Positions 17,560-25,204 of a stretch of 64,000 nt of DNA are shown in pieces. The stretch is from assembly GCF_002002885.1 (NCBI RefSeq), contig NZ_CP019510.1, positions 2,232,001 to 2,296,000 on the forward strand, given 5' to 3'. Position 1 is the stretch's first letter. The number at the start of each line of letters is the position of its first letter. The stretch is from Janthinobacterium sp. LM6. GTDB taxonomy: Bacteria; Pseudomonadota; Gammaproteobacteria; Burkholderiales; Burkholderiaceae_D. Under the pieces are notes generated by a model, which saw nothing but the letters and a program-made list of their open reading frames with translations, did no database searches and was not told the origin of the DNA. Both the position numbers and the translations under genes were made by a program.

Positions 17560-18953
17560 GCCTTGAACGTCAATACAGGTTTCAAGCGCGCCACCGACTG
17601 CAGCAAGCCCGCTTCCTCCTGCGCGGCGATGACGGGGCCGATCTTTTTATACGCCATCGGCGCTTCCTCGACGCGGCGTTCCTCGCGCAGCGTCACGCAC
17701 TGGAAGGTCATCTCGTCGCCGCCCACCGTGGGCCGGATGGCGCGCATGGCTTGCCTGCGGATGCTGCGCCCCGCGCCATGCGAGCACGACCATAGCCAGT
17801 CGGGATTGCCCATCCCCGTTGCCACGTAGGAATAGTCGCCCATGGAGCCGGGGATCAGCGCCAGGTCGCCCTCGCGCGCGGGCGTGGCGCCCTTGCGGTG
17901 GATGTTCATGCCATGCTCGCGCAGGATGACGTTGTGCGGCACGTCCACCACCAGCCGCGATTGATCCTGCGCAAACACCTGCGCCAGGCTGTCGCGCACC
18001 AGCTCGGCCAATACCATGCGGTTGACCCAGGCGTAGCGCGAGGCCACGCCCATGGCGTCCATGTATTCGCCGGCCAGTTCGCCCGTCAAGCCGTACAGGC
18101 CCGACTGCGGGTGGCGCACGCCTTTCGGCCACGCCTCCCTGGCGCGGTCCATCCAGCGGCTGCCGACAAAAAAACCCACGTCGCGGCTGCCGCTGTGGAT
18201 CATGACGACCACTTCGCCGGGCACCAGCCCGTGCCGGTACGCGGCGTGGCGGTCCATGACGGCATCGACCAGCTGGATTTCCACGAAATGGTTGCCTGAT
18301 CCCGTCGTGCCCAGGCTGGGGTCGCGTATCACTTCGCGCGTGCCGACCAGCGCTTCGGGCGCATGGCGCAAGCCGCCGCCCAGTTCGCGCAGGGCGATGC
18401 AAGCGTCGAGCTCGCGCAGCAAACGCTGCTTGTCGACGCGGGGCCACAAGCCATCGTCATGCAGGCTGTCGATGAACGCTTCCGGTCCCACGTCGAACAG
18501 GGCGGCAAACGCCTTCGAGCGCAGCGGCACGTTGCGGCCGTCTTCCAGCAACACGTGTTTGAGCTTGCTCAACAGTTGCGGCTTGCGCGCCTCGAACTGG
18601 GCCAGGGTCAAGCCCGTCGTGATCAGGCGCATGCCGCAGGCGATGTCCGTGCCGGGGATGGCGGGGATCACCATGTCGGGGCTGGTGGCGACGATGCTGC
18701 CGACGGGCGCGATGCTGCCCGGATGGAAGTCGGGCGTGGCGCACGCCTTGCACACATGGCCATCCTGGCCCGGCACGGCGACGGCGGCAAACTCCATCAG
18801 CTGGCGCACGGCTTTTTCCTCGAGGGGAAAGTTGTGGGGCAGCAGCACGGACGCCTGGGCGTGCGGATTGCTGAGTGTATAAATGCCGTCGGCATAGGCG
18901 ACGGCGATGCCCTGGCGGCGCAGGGCTTTTTGTAATCTGGATAGGGGAAACAC
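17556..18953 (-). CDS. rtcB: RtcB family RNA-splicing ligase
   Basis: RtcB joins RNA 3'-phosphate or 2',3'-cyclic phosphate ends to 5'-OH ends with GTP and manganese. In this 465-residue protein the metal-site motif DIACG (D103, C106), GSGNHFVEI, HSGSRD and the SCSHGAGR segment with the guanylylated histidine are all visible. The frame is open further upstream, but the best start is GTG at 18953, with a CGGAG box, because homology begins there. The gene is divergent from the Rnl2-like ligase across a 419-base region. No archease or RtcA was seen. Confidence 0.92.
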   Translation of the reverse strand: MFPLSRLQKALRRQGIAVAYADGIYTLSNPHAQASVLLPHNFPLEEKAVRQLMEFAAVAVPGQDGHVCKACATPDFHPGSIAPVGSIVATSPDMVIPAIPGTDIACGMRLITTGLTLAQFEARKPQLLSKLKHVLLEDGRNVPLRSKAFAALFDVGPEAFIDSLHDDGLWPRVDKQRLLRELDACIALRELGGGLRHAPEALVGTREVIRDPSLGTTGSGNHFVEIQLVDAVMDRHAAYRHGLVPGEVVVMIHSGSRDVGFFVGSRWMDRAREAWPKGVRHPQSGLYGLTGELAGEYMDAMGVASRYAWVNRMVLAELVRDSLAQVFAQDQSRLVVDVPHNVILREHGMNIHRKGATPAREGDLALIPGSMGDYSYVATGMGNPDWLWSCSHGAGRSIRRQAMRAIRPTVGGDEMTFQCVTLREERRVEEAPMAYKKIGPVIAAQEEAGLLQSVARLKPVLTFKA

Positions 18954-19372
18954 GATTCTGCTCCGGAAATAACGAATGCACGGCCCTTTTGCAAGGGCCA
19001 TGTTTGTTTTCCACGCAGCAGCGACAGGAAGTGCCGCCAGCTTAGCAAATTTTACGCAGCTTGCAAAGCCAGGGATGCGCACGATAGGAAGAGCCACTTG
19101 CAAAATAATCAAACAGCCTTTATATTCGCGGTTCTTTCTCGAACCTCTTCCTTATTGGAGCCAAAAGTGCCTTGCTTCTTCGCCATCACCTGCTAACGCT
19201 GACGAAATGCTCTTTGCAGCATCGTTCGGCGCGTTGACGCCCCCGATTGCTGCGGCACTGCTCTTTCCGCATACGTATCCAGGACCACCGTCCTGATCGT
19301 CCACGCCCGAACACGTCGTCAGCACCCCTGACCCTGTATGGACACGCCCCGGTGAACGCGGCGTGGGACGCT
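18954..19372. other. Intergenic region between rtcB and RNA ligase genes
   Basis: These 419 bases hold no convincing gene. Just upstream of rtcB is a perfect 7-bp hairpin GGCCCTT/AAGGGCC (18982-18999). TTGCAA occurs three times: TTTTGCAA (18987), TTGCAAA (19061) and TTGCAAAA (19098). A GGTTC/GAACC inverted repeat lies at 19130-19145. On the plus strand TTGGAGCC...GTGCCT (19155-19172) has the GG-N10-GC spacing of a sigma-54 promoter, but with a poor match elsewhere. Confidence 0.5.
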
Positions 19373-20260
19373 ATGTTTTTACAATCTTTACCCTTATTCA
19401 AATACCCGCGCACGCCGCACCTGGAAGGCTCGCGCCTGCAGGATGGCGACGACGGTTCCGACCAGATGCCCCTGAAAAAGCTGGCCGGCCAGTACGTCGT
19501 CATCGAGGAAAAAATCGATGGCGCCAACTCCGCCGTGTCGTTCAGCGATGCGGGCGAGGTGCTGCTGCAGTCGCGCGGCCACTACCTGGCGGGCGGCGGC
19601 AGCGAACGCCAGTTCAACCTGTTGAAGCCGTGGGCCCATGCGCATGAACACGCCTTGCTGCACCTGCTGGAAGACCAATTTGTGCTGTTTGGCGAATGGT
19701 CTTACAGCAAGCATTCCGTGTTTTACGACCGCTTGCCCCATTATTTCAACGAGTTCGACGTATATTGCCGCCGCACGCAGATGTTTTTGTCGACGGCGCG
19801 CCGCCACGCCATGCTGGCCGGCTCGCCCGTGCTGTCCGTCCCTGTGCTGTATGCAGGATTGATGCCGACTTCGCCCAAGCAGCTGTGGCAGCTGCTGCGT
19901 CATTCGCTGGCCAAGTCCCGCCTGTGGCGCGACGCTTTCGAAGGCGTGGTGGCGCGCGAGCGCCTGCCGCTGGACCTGTGCTGGAAGCAGACGGACAAGT
20001 CCGACCACGCGGAAGGCTTGTACCTGAAAGTGGAAGACGACGAGCAAGTGCTGGCCCGCTACAAGCTGGTGCGGCATGACTTTACGCAAACCATCCTCGA
20101 CAGCGGCTCGCACCACAGCACGCGGCCCATGATCCCGAATCTGCTGGCCGAGGGCGTCGACCTGTACGCGCCGCAGCCGCTCGTCACGTGGGAGAGCCTG
20201 GGCTTGCACACCTGCCATTCGCTGGACGAACTGGCAATATTTTCAAGGAGTACAAGATGA
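19373..20260 (+). CDS. RNA ligase, T4 Rnl2-like
   Basis: A 295-residue ATP-dependent polynucleotide ligase. The nucleotidyl-transferase motif I is EEKIDGANSA with the adenylated lysine at residue 47. Motif III-like FGEWSYSKHSVFYD, motif IV FEGVVARE near residue 193 and motif V YLKVEDDEQVLARYKLVR follow in order. Such ligases seal 3'-OH and 5'-phosphate RNA (or DNA) ends. The start at 19373 fits the conserved beginning; the open frame goes further up but lacks similarity. Its stop overlaps the start of the HD-Pnk gene (ATGA), so the two products form a heal-and-seal pair. Confidence 0.85.
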   Translation: MFLQSLPLFKYPRTPHLEGSRLQDGDDGSDQMPLKKLAGQYVVIEEKIDGANSAVSFSDAGEVLLQSRGHYLAGGGSERQFNLLKPWAHAHEHALLHLLEDQFVLFGEWSYSKHSVFYDRLPHYFNEFDVYCRRTQMFLSTARRHAMLAGSPVLSVPVLYAGLMPTSPKQLWQLLRHSLAKSRLWRDAFEGVVARERLPLDLCWKQTDKSDHAEGLYLKVEDDEQVLARYKLVRHDFTQTILDSGSHHSTRPMIPNLLAEGVDLYAPQPLVTWESLGLHTCHSLDELAIFSRSTR

Positions 20261-21396
20261 ACTGGAAACAGTTACAACAACTGGTGCCGCCAGCGGGCCG
20301 GTCGCCCGACATCAACGCCTGCCTGGCGGCTTTTCCGCAGCTGGAACTGGCCAAGACGACGCCGCAAAACCCCGTCTACCACGCGGAAGGCGACGTGTGG
20401 ACGCATACCATGATGGTGGTGGAGTCCCTGCTGGCCATGCCTGAGTATCAGCAAGCCACGCGGGCGGAACAGGAAATCGTGTTCCTGGCCGCCTTGCTGC
20501 ACGACGTGGCCAAGTGCAGCACCACGGTGATCGACCCGGTGACGGGCGCCATCGGCCAACCGGGCCACTCGCGCAAGGGCGCGCTCGATGCGCGCATCGC
20601 CCTGTGGGACTATGACGTGCCGTTTGCCGTGCGCGAGGAAATCTGCCGCCTGATTAACGTGCATCAAGTGCCGTTCTTTGCGCTGGAACAATCGCGGCGC
20701 GGCGTGACGCCGGAATTTACCGTGCGCGAACTGTCGTGGCAAGTCGATATCCGCCTGCTGGCCATGCTGGCCGAGGCCGATATCCGCGGCCGCATCTGCC
20801 CCGACCCGCAGCGTATCCTCGACGCCATCGAGCTGTTCCGCGAACTGGCGCGCGAAGAAGGCTGCTATGGCCAGCGCAGGGTCTTCGTCGACGATCACAC
20901 GCGCGTCAAATATTTTCGCGGCGCCGAGGCGCATCCCGATTACTCGCTGTTCCAGGAGCCGGGTTCGCGCGTGATCGTGATGTCGGGCTTGCCCGCGTCG
21001 GGCAAGAATACGTGGGTGGACAAGCACCATCCGCGCCTGCCCGTCGTGTCGTTTGACGATGCGCGGACGGCCTTGGGCTTGAAGCACGGCAAGAACGAGG
21101 GGCAGGTGGGCGATTATGCGGAAGAGCGGGCGCGCGAGCTGTTGCGCAAGGGCGAACCGTTCGTGTGGAACGCCACGCATCTGTCCAAACTGATGCGTGA
21201 AAAGACGCTCAACCTGCTGTATAAATACCATGCGCAGGTGGAGCTCGTGTACCTGGAGCAGCCGCGCAAGGAATTACTCAGGCGCAACGGCCAGCGCGAC
21301 ACCTCGCTCAGCAACAAGAAGCTGCAAGCGATGCTGTGGAACTGGGAAATCCCGCTGCCGATGGAGGCGCACACGGTGCGCTACGAAGTGGCCTGA
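20257..21396 (+). CDS. HD-Pnk end-healing enzyme (HD phosphoesterase + polynucleotide kinase)
   Basis: A 379-residue two-domain protein. The N-terminal HD domain (about residues 35-190) shows H50 and the H82-D83 pair in LLHDVAK. The C-terminal P-loop kinase has Walker A GLPASGKNTW near residues 243-252 and the SFDDAR segment. In studied HD-Pnk enzymes (Runella) the HD part removes 2',3'-cyclic or 3'-phosphates and the kinase phosphorylates 5'-OH ends, making ends fit for an Rnl-type ligase. The overlapping upstream RNA ligase supports this role. AAGGAG lies 8 bases before the ATG. It converges with the CobT-like gene, leaving 4 bases between the stops. Confidence 0.85.
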   Translation: MNWKQLQQLVPPAGRSPDINACLAAFPQLELAKTTPQNPVYHAEGDVWTHTMMVVESLLAMPEYQQATRAEQEIVFLAALLHDVAKCSTTVIDPVTGAIGQPGHSRKGALDARIALWDYDVPFAVREEICRLINVHQVPFFALEQSRRGVTPEFTVRELSWQVDIRLLAMLAEADIRGRICPDPQRILDAIELFRELAREEGCYGQRRVFVDDHTRVKYFRGAEAHPDYSLFQEPGSRVIVMSGLPASGKNTWVDKHHPRLPVVSFDDARTALGLKHGKNEGQVGDYAEERARELLRKGEPFVWNATHLSKLMREKTLNLLYKYHAQVELVYLEQPRKELLRRNGQRDTSLSNKKLQAMLWNWEIPLPMEAHTVRYEVA

Positions 21397-21400
21397 AGCC

Positions 21401-23131
21401 CTATCGCCTCAAGCCACCCAGCAACTGCGCGATCTCGCTGAACAGTTCATTGTTCAGCGAGGCGGGCAGGGTGGTGGCCAGGCTGCGGCTGTAGTAGGCG
21501 CCCAGGTCCAGGCCCAGGCCCAGCCCGCAAATTTCCACGGCGCCCTGTGCTTCGCGGCGCGCCATCACTTGCTTTAAATGTTGCGCCAGATAAAATTCGT
21601 CGTTGGCCAGATTCGTGGCCGTATCCATCGGGCAACCATCTGACACGACGAGCAGGATGCGCCGCCGCTCGGGCCGCGCCAGCATGCGCGTACACGCCCA
21701 GTCCACGGCTTCGCCATCGACGCCTTCGCGGTACAGGTCCGCTTTCAGCAGGGCCGCGATGTCGGGCCGCGCGCGGCGCCAGCTCGTGCCGCCATCCTTG
21801 AAGACCATGTGCACGAGTTCGTTCAAGCGGCCCGGATGGGCGGGCGAGCGGGCGCGCATCCAGTCGCGTTTGACGCGGCCCCCGTTCCACGCGCCCGTCG
21901 TAAAGCCCAGCAACTCCGTGGCGATGCCGGCCTGGTCCAGCGCGCGCAGCAGAATGTCCAGCAGCACGGCCACGGATTCCGCATGCGTCTTCATGGAGCC
22001 GGAGCAATCGACGAGGAAGGTGACCAGGCAATCGGCTTGCGGCAGGAATTGTTCCTTGCGAAACAGCCTGCGTTCGGAAGGTGAGCTGATCAGCTGCGCC
22101 AGGCGGCGGCCGTCGATATAACCCTCTTCCTCGCCGAACGACCAGCCGTCGCGCTCGGGTACGGCCAGCAATTGCGTGAAGCGCCGCGCCAGGCGGGCCG
22201 TGTTGATGCCGAGGCTGGCGATGCACGCATCCATGCGTTCGCGGTATTCGAGCAGCAGGGCGCGGCGCACGAGCTCGCCTGCCTTGTCTTCGCGGTCATA
22301 TGCCGTGGAGTACGCCTTGTAGGCGCCCTTGCCATCGCTGAAGGCGCGGCTCTCGCCCAGCGGCGCGGCGTCTGGAATATTGTCGTTATCGCTGTCGAAA
22401 TCGAGCAGCAGCTTGAACGCCGCCTGCGCTTTCGCGTCGCCGGCCTCGTCCTGGCTGCCGTCGCGCGCCGCTTGCGCCTCTTGCAGCATGGCATCGACGG
22501 CGTGGGCGATGGCCAGCGCGTGGCGCGCAAAGGCGGCCTGATCGGCGCGGTGGCGGCGCAAGCCCGCCAGGTCGCCGCTCAGTTGCGAGGACACGTACCA
22601 GCGCGTGGCTTCAATAAAATCTTCCGTCTTTTCCAGCACGGGCCGGGCCGTCAGGCGCGACCAGCACATCTGGAACACTGTATACAAGAGCAAGCCCGAC
22701 GCGCCTTCGGCCAGGCCGGAATCGTAAAACGCGTGCGACCAGGCCGTGAAACGGTGGCGCAGGTTATGCGCCACGCCCGCATGTTGATCTGGCGCAAGCG
22801 TTTCCACCCTGAGCTGTTCCAGCAGTTCGAAGACGAGGCGCGCCACGGGCTCCACCGGACACAATGACTTGTGCAGGGCCGCATCCGTGTGCAGCAAACG
22901 CAGGGCCACGCTGTCGGCCGCCCCGCGCAGCGACGGCAAATCCTGCAGCGCGGCATCGGGCTGCAGATGGGCCGCGTGGATGGGCAGGGGGCGGTGGCCG
23001 TCGTGCAGGCGCCGTCCGCGGTAGCGTATCGAGGGGGAGCCGCTGAGCGCGCGGATGGCGCCCGCGCACAGCTCATCCGTTTCCTGCTGTTCGCGCGTGT
23101 AGGCGGCGGGAGCAGTGACTTCGGCGCTCAT
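21401..23131 (-). CDS. CobT-like VWA-domain protein
   Basis: A 576-residue protein resembling CobT, the VWA subunit of the aerobic cobaltochelatase. Residues 1-330 are helical with an acidic stretch (LLLDFDSDNDNI). The C-terminal VWA domain carries the MIDAS motif DCSGSM near residues 374-379 and the family stretches LLGFTTGAWNGG and RRILLVVSDGCPMD. CobT works with the AAA+ CobS on CobN; no cobN or other cobalamin gene is in the window. The start overlaps the CobS-like stop by 4 bases. The likely role is a MoxR/VWA-type remodelling pair whose client is unknown: a taurine enzyme, the RNA-repair proteins, or a distant CobN. Confidence 0.8.
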   Translation of the reverse strand: MSAEVTAPAAYTREQQETDELCAGAIRALSGSPSIRYRGRRLHDGHRPLPIHAAHLQPDAALQDLPSLRGAADSVALRLLHTDAALHKSLCPVEPVARLVFELLEQLRVETLAPDQHAGVAHNLRHRFTAWSHAFYDSGLAEGASGLLLYTVFQMCWSRLTARPVLEKTEDFIEATRWYVSSQLSGDLAGLRRHRADQAAFARHALAIAHAVDAMLQEAQAARDGSQDEAGDAKAQAAFKLLLDFDSDNDNIPDAAPLGESRAFSDGKGAYKAYSTAYDREDKAGELVRRALLLEYRERMDACIASLGINTARLARRFTQLLAVPERDGWSFGEEEGYIDGRRLAQLISSPSERRLFRKEQFLPQADCLVTFLVDCSGSMKTHAESVAVLLDILLRALDQAGIATELLGFTTGAWNGGRVKRDWMRARSPAHPGRLNELVHMVFKDGGTSWRRARPDIAALLKADLYREGVDGEAVDWACTRMLARPERRRILLVVSDGCPMDTATNLANDEFYLAQHLKQVMARREAQGAVEICGLGLGLDLGAYYSRSLATTLPASLNNELFSEIAQLLGGLRR

Positions 23132-24102
23132 GCCTGGCTCGCCAGCAATTCCTCATTGAAACAGCGCTGGTAGTACTCGGCCACCATGGGCCGCTCGGCC
23201 TCGTCGCATTTGTTGAGGAAGGACAGGCGGAAGGCGAGGGCCGGGTCGCGGAAGATCTGGCAATTCTCCGCCCAGGTAATCACCGTGCGCGGCGACATCA
23301 GGCACGCCAGGTCGCCTGCCGCATAACCGTGGCGCGTGAGGCTGGCCACGGCCACCATGCTGCTGGCCAGCCGGCGGCCCGCTTCGTCGTTCATGGCGGG
23401 GACCCTGGCCAGCACAATCTCGGCTTCTTCCGCCTGCGGCAAATAGTTCAGGGTGGCAACAATGTTCCAGCGGTCGATCTGCGCGTGATTGAGCACTTGG
23501 GTGCCGTGGTACATGCCGTTCAGGTTGCCCAGGCCCACCGTGTTCGACGTGGCGAACAAACGGAAGTGGGGGTGGGGCGTGATGACCCGGTTCTGGTCGA
23601 GCAGGGTGAACTTGCCGTCGCGCTCGAGGATGCGCTGGATGACGAACATCACGTCGGGGCGGCCCGCGTCGTATTCATCGAAGATCAGGGCCACGGGGCG
23701 TTGCAAGGACCAGGGCACGATGCCTTCCTGGAATTCCGTCACCTGCTGCTGTTCGCGCAGCACGATGGCGTCCTTGCCCACCAGGTCCAGGCGGCTGATG
23801 TGGCCGTCGAGGTTGACGCGCACGCAGGGCCAGTTCAGGCGCGCCGCCACTTGCTCGATGTGCGTGGACTTGCCCGTGCCGTGCAAGCCTTGCACCATTA
23901 CGCGGCGGTTGTGCGTGAAGCCGGCGAGTATCGCCAGGGTGACGTCCTTGTTGAAGCGGTAGGCGGGATCGATGTCGGGCACGTGCGGGTCGCGTTCCGT
24001 GAAGACGGGCACGAGCAGGTCGCTGTCGATGTTGAACAGGCTGCGCACGGACTGCAAGGTTTGCGCTGCGGCGGCGGGGGGATGTTGGCGTGAATCTGGC
24101 AC
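23128..24102 (-). CDS. CobS-like AAA+ ATPase (MoxR clade)
   Basis: A 324-residue AAA+ ATPase very like CobS. It has VPDIDPAYRF near residue 41, Walker A GLHGTGKST at 72-80, the stretch IEQVAARLNWPCVRVNLDGH, Walker B ALIFDEYD at 138-145, and the GRPDVMFVIQR and FRLFATSNTVGLG segments. CobS forms a ring that, with CobT, drives cobalt insertion by CobN. Here cobN is absent and the gene follows the iclR regulator by 40 bases on the same strand, suggesting an iclR-cobS-cobT operon divergent from xsc2. The start is GTG with an AGGAG box 6 bases upstream. A true cobalamin role with cobN elsewhere cannot be excluded. Confidence 0.85.
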   Translation of the reverse strand: MPDSRQHPPAAAAQTLQSVRSLFNIDSDLLVPVFTERDPHVPDIDPAYRFNKDVTLAILAGFTHNRRVMVQGLHGTGKSTHIEQVAARLNWPCVRVNLDGHISRLDLVGKDAIVLREQQQVTEFQEGIVPWSLQRPVALIFDEYDAGRPDVMFVIQRILERDGKFTLLDQNRVITPHPHFRLFATSNTVGLGNLNGMYHGTQVLNHAQIDRWNIVATLNYLPQAEEAEIVLARVPAMNDEAGRRLASSMVAVASLTRHGYAAGDLACLMSPRTVITWAENCQIFRDPALAFRLSFLNKCDEAERPMVAEYYQRCFNEELLASQA

Positions 24103-24142
24103 CTTGTTCTCCTGTGAAGCCGCAGCGGGGGTGCTACGGCAG

Positions 24143-24997
24143 TTATGTGTGAGTTGCGGAATTACCGGTTTGCAATGCGTCGTCGTCCCCGCCCGTCGTC
24201 GGCATGGTTTCCGATTCGATGGCGGCCAGGGCTTGCGCGGCGCGTTGCAATGCTGGCAAGAAATGTAAAGCCTTGTCGTGCGTCAAACGGATGATGGGCG
24301 CCTGGATCGCCACGGCCAGGTTCGAGCGGCCGTTCGGGTTTGGCACCAGCACGGCCACGCACAGCAGGCCGGGCAGGAATTCCTCGTCGTCCAGCGCGTA
24401 GCCGTTGCGGCGCACCAGTTCCAGTTCGCGCTCGAGCTTGGCGGGGTCCGTTTCCGTCTTGTCCGTAAAGCGCGTCAATTCCATGTGGCCCAGCAGGCGG
24501 CGCCGTTGCACGGGCGTCATTTGCGCCAGGAACAGCTTGCCGCTGGACGAGCAGTGGGCCGGCACCCGCGAACCGGGATGCAGGTAGAAGCGCAGCGGCG
24601 CCGCCGTTTCCACCCGGTCCAGGTACACCACTTCGCTGCCGCTGAAAGCCGTCAGGTTGCAGCTTTCGCCCACTTCCTCGACCAGCTGGCGCAAGACCAT
24701 GCGGCGGGCGCCATGGAAAGTGTTGTTAATCAATAGGTTAGACGCCAGCCGGCGCAGGCGCACGCCCGTGCTGTAGTGGCGGCCATCGCTTTCGCGCTGC
24801 AGCACGCCCACGCTTTCCAGCTGTTGCAGCATGCGGTGCAGGGTGGGCTTCGGCAAGCCCGTTTCTTCCACCAGCGCTTGCAGCGACAGCAACTGGTCTT
24901 TTTCGGCAATCACTTCCAGCAAGGCAAACAAACGCATTGTGGGCGTGTCGCCTTCCAGTTTTTCCGGCTCAAGTTTTGGGGATGAAATCATGTCCAT
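24143..24997 (-). CDS. IclR family transcriptional regulator
   Basis: A 284-residue IclR-type regulator. Residues 20-85 are the winged helix-turn-helix (RLFALLEVIAEKDQL, LVEETGLPKPTLHRML), and the C-terminal effector domain has the CNLTAFSGSEVVYLDRVE and HCSSSGKLFLA segments. It is divergent from xsc2, with the shared 207 bases holding the xsc2 promoter and boxes. It is therefore the best candidate to bind the boxes before xsc1, xsc2, tauX and the YeiH gene, responding to taurine or an intermediate. This is inference; many taurine clusters elsewhere use the MocR-type TauR, which is not found here. The start has a GAGG box. Confidence 0.88.
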   Translation of the reverse strand: MDMISSPKLEPEKLEGDTPTMRLFALLEVIAEKDQLLSLQALVEETGLPKPTLHRMLQQLESVGVLQRESDGRHYSTGVRLRRLASNLLINNTFHGARRMVLRQLVEEVGESCNLTAFSGSEVVYLDRVETAAPLRFYLHPGSRVPAHCSSSGKLFLAQMTPVQRRRLLGHMELTRFTDKTETDPAKLERELELVRRNGYALDDEEFLPGLLCVAVLVPNPNGRSNLAVAIQAPIIRLTHDKALHFLPALQRAAQALAAIESETMPTTGGDDDALQTGNSATHT

Positions 24998-25042
24998 GGT
25001 GGCCTCGGTTGGGTATCTGAGTGTTACATCAGCTTATTTCAT

Positions 25043-25154
25043 TTTCGAACTCAAATTGTACCGTTTCCTTGAAATTCTGTTTGACTTTTGATTGCCGAGC
25101 GCTTAAATTGAATTGTATATCAAATTTCGGAACAAAATATACCGATTTTTGATA
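25043..25154 (+). promoter_or_regulatory. xsc2 promoter with two taurine-type boxes
   Basis: The core is TTGACT (25081-25086), a 17-base spacer and TAAATT (25104-25109). An upstream box runs from TTCGAAC (25044) to CCGTTTCC (25061), with its CCG 20 bases before the -35. The downstream palindrome at 25118-25154 has arms TATCAAATTTCGG and CCGATTTTTGATA (11 of 13 positions symmetric) around AACAAAATATA. Confidence 0.75.
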
Positions 25155-25204
25155 AATTAATTGATAATTTACTGCACTTCATCACCACAGACCAGGAGAC
25201 ACCC

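Noticed and set aside
18954..19150. A sigma-54 promoter for rtcB on the minus strand
   Set aside because: Reading the minus strand, no GG-N10-GC spacing was found in this stretch.
19247..19372. Longer N-terminus for the RNA ligase
   Set aside because: The extra residues are Arg/Pro-rich with no similarity to ligases; the conserved fold begins near 19373.
21401..24102. Calling the pair cobaltochelatase subunits outright
   Set aside because: No CobN or cobalamin gene is in the window and the genes are linked to iclR, so only CobS/CobT-like is justified.
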